In this document: one piece after another, positions 31,494-43,430 of the stretch
Layout of the letters: each line of letters begins with the position of its first letter
Position numbering within the stretch: the first letter of the stretch is position 1
From: Acheta domesticus
Lineage: Eukaryota > Arthropoda > Insecta > Orthoptera > Gryllidae
DNA: 64,000 bases
Assembly (NCBI GenBank): GCA_031308135.1
Contig: JAHLJT010000631.1
Coordinates: 7,284,764 to 7,348,763 of the forward strand
Direction: 5' to 3'
Translations under genes and position numbers: made by a program
The notes under the pieces: generated by a model
Told to the model about the DNA's origin: nothing
The model's database searches: none
Seen by the model: the letters and a program-made list of their open reading frames with translations, nothing else

Positions 31494-32040
31494 CACTTGA
31501 CTCCGGTTATAGTGAACTTCTGGGGACTAACATGTTTGGTTCACTGTATCAGAGGTTCACAATATCCGATGGTGTCAAAATTAAATGGAATTTCACCACA
31601 ATGATTGATTTTATTAATACACCGCAAAATTCATTAATAGCACGAAATGAAAATATCAATATCTTTATTTGTACGTAAAAAAATAATTATTTTTAATTGT
31701 TTGCTTCGTACATTTTATACTAGATCCTTCTCTGGAGTTCGTGCTCTCTCCATATTTGATTCTGCATTGTCCTCTGTCTCTAAGTATCGTAATGTAGTCA
31801 CGACACCTTTCAATGCCTCTTATGCTGTTGAAACACCACCCCTCTCTCCGAAAGTCCTTTTAATCGCAAATGACATAAGAGATTCAATTAATTTCCAGGA
31901 CTTATTTCCTACGTTTACTACAGCTGAGGTTCAGGTTCACTACAACCGAATCTCCTTATGCTGATTTGCAATGTAATTGGAACGAGACCAGTGACTTAAG
32001 TTCGCTGTAACCAAGGTTTCACTACAACCGGAGTCGACTA
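31494..32040. mobile_element. pogo/Tc1-like MITE, third copy
   Basis: Same family as 22180-22715, with about 85-90% similarity by eye. TA lies on both outer sides (31492-31493, 32041-32042), the expected Tc1/mariner/pogo target duplication. Left end CACTTGACTCCGG, right end (reversed) TAGTCGACTCCGG. Confidence 0.8.
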
Positions 32041-32042
32041 TA

Positions 32043-33610
32043 GATGCTAATTTGACTCTGTTTTTTATTTTCATATTTCCGTCTCATAATTCCCTTTCAT
32101 AATTCCTTCAATAAAAGACCCTGTAGCATCATTCAGTTGCTTTCACATTTCCCTCACAACCTCAATCCATTCGATCCAGGAAAGTTATGCAGTGTATAAC
32201 GAGCTCCTTTTCGATGGCAATAACAAGCAATAAGATATCAGTAACAAGTAAACATTATTTTGGCACTTTGTGCTTCACGCTGTATGCATGATCTGTGTGT
32301 AATTCGGACTGTCTGTAACATGCCTGTGCTTGAGCCACATCTCTTTTTATCCTATATGATTAACCTGTGTGAAACCTACTCACTGATGGACTTCCGGTCC
32401 AGCACTTAGGTAAGGGAGGTGTCATTCGAAGAATCTCGGTCGACTGGTGGGGAACTGATCATTTTGCATGGGTTTTCCAGAAAACCTAGAGAATTACCTA
32501 GGTAATTTGAAGGAAAATATGTTGTTTTAGGGGGTGAGGGAGAGGGGGCTTAAGAAGCTAAAATGCGTTTTTGGGTGTCTTAAAGTTCTTACATATTACT
32601 TTCGACAAATCGAATCGATTGGAACTGTTTTAACCCGACCCTTCTAAATTATTCTGGAGGAAATCTAAAAAAAGGAGGGGAGATTTCAGGGCACGTATGT
32701 GGCAAAACGCTGTAAATGTCTATTCTGCACATCCGACGTAACATAGATCGTTACGTCTTTAATTATCAGATGAACAATAATCAAACCCAATTTTCTAATA
32801 AAACATGAAATTTACCATCTCTTCCAATTTACAGTTATTGTCATTCATTCTTTTCACACTCCACGACTTCGAGACCGCGCTTTTAGTCGGCCGTTGCTAA
32901 GACGCGAATCAAAGAGGGGCAATGAAGTGATGCGATATCTGTAATATACAGAAAAGCGATGAACATAGGAGGACGGGAAAAGGAAACGCTGGAGAGAGAA
33001 TTGTGGTAGGGTGAAGACGCGCTACCTGTGAGGACGGTGAGGAGGAGGGGGACCCTGTGTTTGTGTTTCAGGAACACGACGAGGAACACTCAGAAGAAAG
33101 AAGCGACAGGGGACAAAAGTACAGTGGTGAGGTTGGATTTACTTGAGTTTAGAGGGGAGGGATATTTCTGCGATGTAAATCTATTACACGAGAGAATGGC
33201 TGTAACCATTTCTGATTGTAGGTGATGAAGGGAGTGTACGCCTTTATGCCTTCGCCTTTCCAGCGATCATCATACGAAAGATTAATGATGATAACGAGAA
33301 TGATTTCAGAAGCGATAATGGGCCAGATGTAATATGTGGTGATATCACATGCAAACTACTCTCAACTGCGAGAAAACCCGAACACGCAGCTTTCGATTCG
33401 GCATTCGGTGTTGAATGCTGCTACAAGCCACCGAGAACGGTCATTCAGCCCAAACATCGTCAAGCTCCACTCGCGATCCAGGCTTGCATTGGTCACTTAG
33501 CGACTCGCGCATTTCCAGCTCGCTCGCCTATGTTTCTCGTTAGAAGAATTCAGGAAGCAAAAATTGCCCACCCCCTAAAATTCGACAAGTCTAGACGGAC
33601 ATGGGGCACT
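32043..33610. other. Unassigned region
   Basis: No supported feature. Frames of up to 68 codons have no recognisable motifs. Confidence 0.45.
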
Positions 33611-33625
33611 GGGTCACACGTCACA

Positions 33626-34160
33626 TGATTGATTGATTGATTCGTGTTCCCGGGCGCGTCTACTACGTAGGTCATTAGTCCCGTAAGCGTAGTGCGTGTT
33701 TTCTCGGGAGGTGGCGATGATCTTATCCCCGCTAAATGGCGAGATATGGCGCCGACATACCGTCGACTAGCGGGGTTTCCCCTCAACAAGGTATCTCCCA
33801 CCAGCGCGGCACAGCTCCAGCCGGGACAAGCTCTAAGTTCCCGACCGGTCTCCCGGCATGTGTGGTAGTGTAGTGCATTTTAGAGTAAGTGTGTGTGTGT
33901 AAGAGGACAAGGAAGAGGAAGGACAGATCGCGCGCGGTCCGTGGCCCGTTTGTTAGGGTACTGCCCCGGCATTCGCCTGGTGTTGATCGGAGAAACCACG
34001 GAAAACTACCGATCAGAGCAGCCGGCCGCTAGAATTCTCCTCCAGACAGCGACTGAATTCGACCTAGCTGACAAGCTAGTGTCGAAAATCCTGCCTAGGA
34101 CCTCCCGATCAGAGGGACAGCAGTGACATCAGGTTGATGCTCTGAGCCATCTCTCCCGGT
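33626..34160 (-). mobile_element. SINE-1 with 15-bp target duplication
   Basis: Best-delimited copy: (TGAT)n tail on the left, head ACCGGGAGAGATGGCTCAGA on the minus strand at the right. GGGTCACACGTCACA (33611-33625) and GGGTCACACGTGACA (34161-34175) flank it. This fixes the family 5' end at ACCGGGAGAG and its length near 535 bp. Confidence 0.92.
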
Positions 34161-34369
34161 GGGTCACACGTGACACTTCCCAGCCCCGGCTAAATGCGCT
34201 TCTGGATGCAGCAGAGCAGGCGCCCAGAGCTTCGCGCCCTGCGAAAGGCAGAGGGTGGGGGAGGATCCTCGGAACGAGTTGATGCAGCTGTCCGCCTGCG
34301 GGCCCAAACAGCGGCAGACAGTGGGCCGAAGGTATCACACAAGCGGTCATAACTTTGACTGCTTGATTA

Positions 34370-34545
34370 GTGGTCTGTGGCTCGTTTGTCAGGGTTCTGC
34401 TCCGACTTTCGCCTGGTATTGATTGGAGAAATCGTGGGAAACTACCGATAAAAGCAGCCGGCCGCTAGAATTTCCCTCCCAGAATTCGATGTAGCTATGT
34501 AGCTAGTGTCGAAAATCTTGTCGCTGTCGAGACTCGAGTGGTCGT
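34370..34545 (-). mobile_element. SINE-1 fragment, diverged
   Basis: Covers only the central-to-head part (CTGTGGCTCGTTTGTCAGGG through GTCGAAAATCTTGTCGCTG) with many substitutions. Older than its neighbours. Confidence 0.7.
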
Positions 34546-34867
34546 AAGAGTAAATGCATTTTTGGTAAGCAATGCCACCGAATATGAATAAATTAGGCAC
34601 GTCATCAAATAAAAAATAGAACTTCAATATTTTCCCTTAAAGATTTTTTTCAACATATGTATTTGTTATTAACTTTTACTTTGAAACGTCCGATATTTTG
34701 ACCAATTGTTATCTTTTAGATATTGCTCATTTTTAGGCAATTACTGAGGACATTTTAGGAATTATATCATTGTTCCATGAAGAGCAAATTCAACTGAAAG
34801 CTTCAATATTAACAAGCAAATTAATAGTTGTTCTTGTTTTATAAGCCCTTTTCTCATCGTTTATTTC

Positions 34868-35371
34868 ACCGGGAGAGGTGGCTCAGTGCATCAACTGACG
34901 TCACTACAATGCCTCTGACCGGGAAGTCCTAGGTTCGAGTCACGACGGTGGCAGAATTTTCGACATTAACTTGTCAGCTAGGTCGAATTCAGTCGCTGTC
35001 TGGAGGAGAATTCTGCTCTGCCGGCTGCTCTGATCCTAACAAACGGGCCACGGACCGCGCGCGATCTTTCCTTCCTCTTCCTTGTCCTAACTTCACCCCT
35101 CACGCACACACACACACACACACTAACATGCACTACACTACCAAACATGCCGGGAGATCGGTTGGGAGCTTGTCTCGGCTGGGGCGGTGTTCTGCTGGTG
35201 GGAGATACCTGGTTGAGGGAAAACCCCACTAATCAACAGTAGGATCTTTCCATCTGGCGGGAGAAGATCTCTGACACCTCCCGAGAGAGAGAGAGAGAGA
35301 GAGAGAGAGAACATGTACTAAATTTACGGGACGTACGAGCTTAGCCGTTGATGAACCCGGAATCACTTCTA
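34868..35371 (+). mobile_element. SINE-1 with 14-bp target duplication
   Basis: Starts ACCGGGAGAGGTGGCTCAGT. TCATCGTTTATTTC occurs on both sides (34854-34867, 35372-35385). The interior has a small deletion around the TGATC motif and a (GA)n run at about 35283-35309 not seen in other copies. Confidence 0.92.
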
Positions 35372-35385
35372 TCATCGTTTATTTC

Positions 35386-35774
35386 CTATATTTCTTTATC
35401 GCTCGAGCTATCTTTAGACATAGTGGAATGACCAAACGATTGCTTCATTCTTTGGCTTTGTCGTTGTTTTGCTTCTTCTCATTTGCATAGTCTTAAACCT
35501 TTAACTGTAATCTGTGGATCGACGGTTTTTGGGAAGGGCTTTATATCAAACATGGGTTTGCCTTTTTCTTCTTTTTATTATTGTTATTATTATTTTTATT
35601 ATTCGCGTATCGTCCATTGATGACCGTGCCACACGTTATCTTCCGAGGTCCCAGAGGTGTGTAATTATGTGGATCAGCTTTTTACGACTGTATCCTTTGA
35701 TAAGACAAGGTTGTTGAGCCTTGTATTATGATTAATGAGGTGATAGGATAATAACGAAGGGTGACGATAATAAC

Positions 35775-35775
<1 letters not shown>
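35386..35775. other. Unassigned AT-rich spacer
   Basis: T-rich DNA with an imperfect TTATT repeat near 35574-35603. No gene seen. Confidence 0.45.

Positions 35776-35813
<38 letters not shown>
35776..35813. repeat. (TTA)n microsatellite
   Basis: About 12 TTA units at the left edge of a CpG-rich block. It is an unoccupied example of the target repeat used by the R4/Dong-like LINEs. Confidence 0.95.
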
Positions 35814-35819
35814 GGGATG

Positions 35820-36130
35820 CCCTAGCGTAGCCTCATATCGTGTGAGGAGTGCGCAGCGGCGGCGGGGAGCGGCGGTGTCTCCGGCGCAGGCGGGGATGAG
35901 GGTGTGGGGGGGGCGCTATTTTTACATGTCGCCGGCGCGGCGGCGGCGGCGGCTGCGCGAGCGGGTAATTGGGGCGATAGCCGCCGCGCCGCGCCGCCCG
36001 CATGCGGGGCAATTGCCCAGGGGCCCAGGGCGTCTGGCCGGCCGCCTCCCCCACCCCCTCGCTCACGCACACGAACTGCGCGCCCGGCCGGCCGGCTGGC
36101 GTCCGTCGTCTCTCTCCCGCCGAAATGGCG
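35820..36130. other. CpG-rich block
   Basis: Strongly GC- and CpG-rich with a (GGC)n-like core near 35937-35955. Ala/Arg/Gly/Pro-rich frames in all directions reflect composition. It could be a promoter CpG island, but I see no exon with known motifs on either side. Confidence 0.5.
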
Positions 36131-36905
36131 GCACGCGACGTTGGTTTGGGACCGTCCACAAATGACGTACAAATACCTACAGACCTAAGCGCACAAATAC
36201 CGATTGTCAAACGAATGTGACCCACAACTTATACATATTAAACTTGACTATTACCTTATTAACATAAACATACAAAACAGTTGTCTTTTAATATTTATTT
36301 AGATTTGCTTAGGAAACGATTAATAGAGCAACTGCAAAAGTGGAAGTGGACACAAATAGACTGGGTTTGAGGAGTTTGAATCCCTTAAAAATTATGGGGA
36401 AAAAGTGTTAAGCAAATCCGGGAAAGAATTTACTTAATCATTTACAACCACATTCAATGTTGTAGATGATTTTGCGGAAGAGTTTTCGAACTAATTGAAA
36501 ATAATCTTATTAGATCTGATTAGAGAATAACCTAGAAGAACAACTTACAGGTGATCTTTGTGCATTATTGTGCATATTAGCAAAAATCGTAAAAATTGTA
36601 AACTTTAACTATTCGCATCTTCAATACCTTCAAGTATTTCGTACGAAAATTATAATTTTCAAATAGCAATATTACTACTTCATATTCCATATGAAGGTAA
36701 CATACAAAGCAATTGGATTTTGGGAATTTTTGAAGGCGAGTACAACATTATCAGCTACTACTATTCATTGGTAAGTCCAATGACAGATACTGTATAAACA
36801 TATTAGATCAAAGTTACGCATGAACGAAATGAAGTATGAAATAAATTTTCTACAAATGAAGATACTTTTAAAATAGTTTTCACCGTCGGCGACGCCACAT
36901 TCAGC
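36131..36905. other. AT-rich sequence, nothing recognised
   Basis: No supported feature. Confidence 0.5.
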
Positions 36906-37456
36906 TAGTTTGGAGTATTTTGAATACCGCCTCTCCCCCTGTAAAACATCCATAATGCAATTGAACCCCCCTTAAATAATTATTTAACGCTTCCGACAAC
37001 ACCCCCCCTTATGAATGCAAGAAGCGGCAGCAAGTTGTGAGTGAAAGAAGGAAGCATAGGCAAGTAAATGTTTGATCATATGCCATGCACAGGCCGTCAT
37101 GGGCGAGAGTTTACTGCGCTAATTTGAATGGATTTTGCAATAAACTACATATCACTTTTTAATATTCTCTTCGCAATTTTAAAGATTCAATAAAAAATTG
37201 ATGACAAATATCTCTGTTTGTGACAATTTACATCATACAACTTTAATTTATATTTGTTTTGAAATTAATTACCTAATATTTTAATGTTTTAGTACAAATC
37301 TAAAAAAAGAAATTATTTCAGCAAATGTAGAAAATGGAAAAAAATAAATATCAATGTTACCTAAGAATAAGCCAGTACCCCCTACTAGTATGTAACGCAG
37401 CGTAACGCTGCCTTAAAAATCCCTCCCGTCCTCTTTAGTGTTATGTAATTTATGGA
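36906..37456. mobile_element. Decayed Harbinger-like MITE (both ends lost)
   Basis: Aligns with the interior of 12546-13115, for example TGGAGTATTTTGAATACC at the left and GTAACGCAGCGTAACGCTGC near the right, with many substitutions. The left inverted repeat is missing and the right one stops at TTTATGGAC. An older member than the copies with intact ends. Confidence 0.7.
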
Positions 37457-39137
37457 CTTTGGTGAAATGACAATGCCTTATGATAATGTAAATAAAAACG
37501 CATAATTCATTTGAAGACCTCGGGGCAATAACATGCTATGCCACAATACTTACATTTCGAGAAAATGGAGAGTAAAGGTTTAGACATTGCATTGTACAGA
37601 TACGGATAAAGAACATTAATTTATGAATATCACTGCTGTCTTGCAGCGAAACTTTAAAATAAAAACCCAACATATAGATACATCTGTGGGGCGTCGAAAT
37701 ACACTAATATTTCAATTTCTTCAGAAATGTGGCATGGCTTGTTATTGCCTCAAGGTCTTCAATTATGATGAGTTGTAATTACATTCTAAGATGTGAATTA
37801 TTATGCGTTCGAGGTAGCAAAACCTTTATGTTCTCCCTGATGTTGCATGGTATGAAAGCTAAAGTGCCTTGTGTCTTAAGCCAAGATGACTTAGAAGCCG
37901 ACTATTTAATCCGACCAATGGCAACACATTGAGATTTAAAAACTGTATCACAAAAAAATTGTTGATTTTCTTGGTGCTGTTGCTTACAATATTGGAATAG
38001 ATTTTTAAGACAGGCAATTCACACGATTAGATGTTTGATTCGATCATTGGCTACGGCCATTGGTTCTGGTAGAATGTCCCATAAAATAATGAAAATTATG
38101 CAGTACATTTCTCTGAGAAAATCTGACACGTACGTGTGTTAATTGAGTTACCAGTTGTTGAATGCTATGGTTACTCTGTGCAAGCGAGTACACATTGCAA
38201 AGAAGTCTCATCAGTTTTGACTCGTGGAATCTGTTCATGTTAAAGCAACTGTTTCTCTTGTAGACTCTGTTTGGGTTAAAATTCAAATTGCTTCTGATAC
38301 ATCACTCGGCCGTGAGTTTCCTCTCGCATGCTCATTAAGTCATAATTGTACTGTGTACTTAAGTGATGACGTGCCTACTGCAAACGATGAGATAACACCT
38401 ATTAGTGTCCTAACGGAAGAGACTATAGCAATTCTAACATCTCTGTCAGCATCTTGTCTCCTGGGGTCTCTTAACAGTATTTTTGACATCTAGTATTAAT
38501 ACAGCAATGCAATGTTTCATTAATGCAACAAATCATAATCTATCAGCCAAACAAGTGGACCGTCCTAAAAATAGAGTTAAACGATTGATCAATAGCTTTG
38601 TAAGTGAGTGTGAACACTGATGTTCTATAACATTCCGCAATAGTATTGCAACAGTACAGCTTTTTAGTAAGATTTTCCTTTACAATTTTGCGTTGGAGTC
38701 ATTCAAGTAGTAAAATATTTAATGAAGGAACACAGTTTTATTTCTCAATAGATTTGGAATTCCAGGAGCTTCGCCATTGCTACGAGAACGTTCTTGGAGG
38801 ATATTACATCTCAAATGAATATTTCCTTCAACATTTGCACGTATTTACATTTAGATACTTCTTTCCATGGGTAGTTTCTGGCTCTAATGTAGGTTCGTAC
38901 AATCACATTTGTTTCATCTCCCATTCATTACATCCCTTGATTCCCTAACTCATTCGTAGGTTATTTTAAATGACCAGATTATGAAATGTAATTTCCCCAT
39001 ATACATTTTAATGCTTTGAGCAGCGATTTGTGTAAAGATTTCCGCTGAGATCTTCTCTCTGGGAAGGTTTTAAGTCGTGTCTGCAAAAGGAGTTGAAGAT
39101 CATTCATTGTTCGTAAGGGTATTTCCTATATTTCACG
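37457..39137. other. Unassigned region with several short open frames
   Basis: Less AT-biased than its surroundings. The longest plus-strand frames are about 67 codons (37729-37932), 89 codons (38224-38493; contains LVDSVWVKIQIASDTSLGRE) and 100 codons (38646-38948). None shows a family signature. They could be remnants of one decayed coding sequence in different frames, but I cannot support that. Confidence 0.35.
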
Positions 39138-39139
39138 AC

Positions 39140-39229
39140 CAATCCATTGCGTGGTTCATGGGTATTGGTCCAATAATTGAAATTTATGTCAATTATTGGA
39201 CCAATACCCATGAACCACGCAATGGATTG
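39140..39229. repeat. Perfect palindrome, 40-bp arms, 10-bp loop
   Basis: Arm 39140-39179 (begins CAATCCATTGCGTGGTTCAT) is the exact reverse complement of 39190-39229. One more A-T pair can close the loop AAATTTATGT. All 40 pairs are intact, so the structure is recent. It interrupts the first of two direct repeats. Confidence 0.97.
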
Positions 39230-39254
39230 CACAACAGATGATCCTGAGACACAA

Positions 39255-39485
39255 CAAATAATAAAAATTAAAACTGAGAAGCAGAATATAATATTAAATA
39301 CAATTTTAATGTACACAATCAAAGGAAACATTTACTACAAAGATTTTGAATGATTAATGAAGTGTCAATACTTGGTTTATAAGCTTCTCTGTGATTGATC
39401 AAGAACCTGTATCATAATCAAAACTGTATCGTAATGAAGGTTGCAGCCATCAAATGACAGAATTATACAATGGGAGTAGAAAATA
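39255..39485. repeat. Direct repeat, first copy
   Basis: About 230 bp that recur at 40374-40615 in the same orientation, roughly 75-80% alike by eye, sharing blocks such as CTTCTCTGTGATTGATCAAG and ATCAAAACTGTATCGTAATG. The motif ATATTTCACGA joins directly to it in the second copy but lies left of the palindrome here. Confidence 0.8.
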
Positions 39486-39790
39486 GTATATTATCAGTCC
39501 GTTGTGGGTAGTACAACGTTTCGCTGAGACTTTTACTCTCATCAGCAGATACGTTTAGCCATGTGGAGTGCCATGTGGCGCTGGTGGTGGCCCTCGTCTT
39601 CGAGCCGTGCAGTAGCTGCTTGACTGATTGTGTTGTGACTGATTTGATTGCATAGAACGCAATCAGTCAAGTGCATGCTTCTTGAGAGCCAGACGAACCT
39701 CCATATTGAGTTACAGTGGCAAGAGCATTCCATCAACCCAAAAAGAAAATCGTTCCCGAGCCTAACGAAATTTGGTGAGTTGCCATTCGG
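39486..39790. other. Spacer with possible Penelope-like tail motif and a 12-bp inverted repeat
   Basis: GTACAACGTTTCGCTGAGAC near 39511 resembles AACGTTTCG-type motifs near the ends of Penelope-like elements, but nothing else of such an element is seen. CTTGACTGATTG (39619-39630) and CAATCAGTCAAG (39660-39671) form a perfect inverted repeat. Confidence 0.3.
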
Positions 39791-39794
39791 CCTG

Positions 39795-39981
39795 GTTAGT
39801 TGAGATCGCTTAGGCTGAAGAGTCGTAGCTGCTTCGTGCCTGAGGGTCGTGGGTTCGAATCCCACCCAGAGCATGGATCTTTGTGTATGTCAGTATATGG
39901 TTACTGTTACACCCAATGTTACGTACAGTAGTCCCTATATGACCTTAATAGTTGAAAAGAGACATTAAATAAGTAAAAAAA
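39795..39981 (+). mobile_element. SINE-3 (diverged)
   Basis: tRNA-like head with B box GGGTTCGAATCCC, body, and tail GACATTAAATAAGTAAAAAA. The head differs substantially from the 7646 copy, so this may be a separate subfamily. Confidence 0.65.
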
Positions 39982-40030
39982 GGATCACATAAAGAGATTA
40001 GTAAATAGTGCATTGTGTAAAGATGATGTA

Positions 40031-40126
40031 ATGATGGGTATTAATACACGAGTGTGATATTACGATACGAGCGAGGAAAGACCGAGTATCCTGAAGTTTA
40101 CACGAGTGTATTAATACCCATTACAT
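40031..40126. repeat. Imperfect inverted repeat
   Basis: GGGTATTAATACACGAG on the left and GAGTGTATTAATACCCATTAC on the right pair over about 20 bp. The 50-bp centre contains ATTACGATACGAGCGAGG. Possibly the core of a foldback element. Confidence 0.55.
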
Positions 40127-40373
40127 CGAGTTTCATACGATACTTTTTCTACGACTTTCATAAGTTAAACTTTTACACTGAATCGTATCGTGACCGTTCG
40201 CATAAAGGATTTACCTATGGCCACCTAGCGTACGCTCCATAACTTTACCCTTGCAAGCTGCCGCAGGTGGCTCTGGCCACCAGTCCGCCTACGACGGAGT
40301 ACTGCGCTAGTGAAATAGGATCATAGTAAAATTACGAGCCAGTTTCTTTTAAATAATATTTCACGAAAACTTA

Positions 40374-40615
40374 CCAATAATAAAAGAAATTAAAACTGAC
40401 ATGCATGATATAATATGAAATGCAAATTTAATGTACAAAATCGAACGAAACATTTACTAGAACGATGCTCAATGATTTATTGTGTCAATACTTAGTTTGT
40501 AAACTTCTCTGTGATTGATCAAGAACGTGCATAATGATCAAAACTGTATCGTAATGAGTATCATTATGCAACTGGTTGCAGCAAACAAATGACATTATAC
40601 AATGAGAATCGAAAA
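40374..40615. repeat. Direct repeat, second copy (no palindrome)
   Basis: Partner of 39255-39485. It keeps ATATTTCACGA next to AATAATAAAAG, the arrangement before palindrome insertion in the first copy. Confidence 0.8.
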
Positions 40616-40689
40616 CAAAATATTTTGTCATTCACGTTTCATAAATTCCAATGACAGTATTCTTCGTGTTTACTTAACTAGGTACTACT

Positions 40690-41300
40690 GATGTCTCGTA
40701 ATTTCGGTCCCCCCGGCGTTCCAGTGGCTCCCAAAGCGCGATCGCGCCGCCGCCCCTGGGGCGCCTCGGAATGCGGCTGGGTCGCCGCCGTGGCAATTGG
40801 CGTAATTCCATCGCCTTGGGAACGCGCGCCTCCGCCTCCGCCTTCGCCGTCGCCCCCGCGAATTGGCCGGCGACGCCTCGCTCCCACCCCCACCCGCCTC
40901 ACCCGCCGTGGGCGCCGGGCCGCCCCGCGGGCGCGGGGTCAGGCTGGATTGCCCCCTCACCCTGCCCTGCCTCGCCCCGCCCGCCTGTACCCTGCCTCCA
41001 CCCTCCCACGCCCCGCTCCGTCCCACCCGCCCACGCCCCGCCCCACCTCCCGAGCCCCAACCACCCGCTCACTGCTCACCCATCCCCGCCTCGCCCCGCC
41101 CCGTCCCACCCGTCCACACCCTGCCTCCACCCTCCCACGCCCCGCTCCGCCCCACCCACCCATCCCCGCCTCGCCCACGCCTCGCACCGCCCCACCCTCC
41201 CACGCCCCGCCCCGACTCCCGAGCCCCACCCACCCACTCACTGCCCGCCATCCCCGCCCCGCCCACGCCTCGCACCACCCCACCCGCCCACGCCCCGGCC
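40690..41300. other. CpG-rich block with long C-rich minisatellite
   Basis: Extremely C-rich on the plus strand. The block CTGCCTCCACCCTCCCACGC recurs near 41000 and 41121, and CCCGAGCCCCA(A/C)CCACCC recurs, giving an imperfect higher-order period near 120 bp. The minus strand has many G-runs able to form quadruplexes. Long Pro/Arg/Ser frames are compositional. Confidence 0.6.
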
Positions 41301-41379
41301 GGCTAAGACGGCGTGCGGAATTGGCGCCATCTGTGGCATCAGGGGAGGGGGTTGATTCAGGGAGGCATTTTGTGACCGG

Positions 41380-41525
41380 AAACACGTGTTTCTTTCTTTC
41401 TTTGTTAAATTACCTATTTATTTTCTTATCTGTTAAATTATTTATTTACTTGTTTATTTAATTATTATTTTACTGATTTGTTTATTTACTTATTTGTTTA
41501 TTTATTTACTTATTTATGAATTGAT
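41380..41525. repeat. TTTA/TTTC-rich low-complexity run
   Basis: Imperfect repeats of TTTATTTACTTATT type directly after the C-rich block. Confidence 0.7.
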
Positions 41526-43430
41526 TGTGGACGAAATTTTTGATGTAATTTGTTCGCAAAAGGACTGCAAATGACGAATACTTCTGAGATCTAACGGCAC
41601 GATGCCAGTAGAGCCAAACAGGCAAAGTCTAAAGTTTGCATTACTACATTACAAGTCTAAAGTAAATATAGTTGAGAGTACACTTCATGACCTTAAGGTT
41701 TATTGGTTACTAAGCAACAACTTTTAATAATGAGAAAAATACATTTTTTTGATCGCCATTCAAAGAATAGTAATTTCTTTTCAGAAGGAACAAGAAAGGG
41801 TTCACATTTGTGCATTCGATCTCCCAACACTTGGCGTGCATAGAAAGTACTAACTTAAACTCATACAGTTTCAGTGTGATTGTCAGTAATCAGTTTGCCC
41901 CAGTAATACACAGAAAGGGAACTTCTTATAATAAAAAATATACATATTTTGCCATCATAGGCTGTGGCTGCCAAAAAAAGATGTTTCGAACATAGAGGAT
42001 CTCTTTACACTTGTGTGATCATGAGGTCTTGCATTTCATTTACATTACAATCTAAAAAATATTCAAGATATATTCTCCTAAGGAGTAAAGACTTTGACAC
42101 GAATACGTTTATATGGTAAACAATTTATATTTATGTCTATTTGAAATATGTTGTTGGTCCAGCAAAACCGTAATTCTGTTGCACAATCAATTATCTTAAT
42201 TTTTTTTGCACAATTTCCCAACGGTTGAGATTAAAGTTTTGTTGCAGTCACCTAATTTTTTGTACCATCGTTATCCTTTATGTACCGAGTGAAGTTTCTT
42301 CTGCCTTTTTATTCTCCACTGTGAAGGCTGTCAGAATCCCCAAGGAGTTCTATTCCGCTCTGAGAAAACAGCTTGCTGGGTCGAGATAAGATGCAACTCC
42401 TCGCTGGTCCCCAAAATTAGCCTCATTCTTGATAAATGTCACGAGTATTGATTGTCAGTGGAGCCAGAAGAGTTCAGAAGGTTAATATCCAATTAACGAC
42501 AAATAATACGAAGCATTACGCAAAATATACAAACATGTCAGAAAACTATTTCCTTTGTCAAAATTTGGCAGATGGTTTGTTTCTATGGACACCTAGTATC
42601 TCTCCTGGATGTTCAACCGTTGTTTTAATGAATTCATAATCTTGTCTCGTATCAAAACCCGTCAAAATTGTTGTGACATTTTCAAATCATTTATCAGAAA
42701 AATTATTTTTCTATTATATTTTTGAGGTAACTGTGTAACTTAAAGTTTGGCGAAATATCTCTTCAGCCATTTTCCCATGGGTATTAATAGAAATATATCA
42801 ATGATATTTTCCAATTTCGTTCATGGATCTTTGACGAAAAACTTATATTTTGCAAAACGGTTTGGCTTGAATAAAAAAATTGGTACTAAATTAATAGACA
42901 ACTATGTTATAGAGTTGGCAAATTGTAATAGTTAGCTATTGATAGCATCTCATTACCGTACGTTTAGTGATGTACGTTCGAAAATGATTTATTCAATGTC
43001 CATCGTTTTAATTATAAAATCTGAAAATGGCGAATGCATTTTTTGATGATCATTTTTGCGAGAACTGCTCACTTTCTGTGAAATTATTAGAAAGATAAAT
43101 TAAGAACTTATTATTCGTAATTGACTTTATTATTATGACCAGTGATCATCCAATTTACCACCCAAACTTACCACATTATAACGATCGAAAATGAAACTTT
43201 ATGGAGAAGGAAGATATGCTTGCCTCTTTTAAAGGATTATAACACGATCTATATAGTCTGTTTAGGATATCTTAAGCCGTATCATCAACTGAACGTCTAA
43301 GAACCATATTTCAGAACGGAATTTCGATACCCACTTTGCATTTATGTAACATCAGAAAGCAGAATGCCAACATTGTCGTGCCGAGAAAGAAACATTTTAC
43401 CAATAATTCTTCATATTCGAGGAGGAAACT
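41526..43430. other. Unassigned AT-rich region
   Basis: About 1.9 kb with no transposon ends, long frames or RNA genes that I can support. Confidence 0.45.

Noticed and set aside
37729..38948. A host gene made of the 67-, 89- and 100-codon frames
   Set aside because: The frames are in different phases without recognisable motifs or convincing splice sites.
40691..41461. 256-codon Pro/Arg/His-rich frame and overlapping frames
   Set aside because: Compositional artefact of the C-rich repeat. No domain, and all strands are open.
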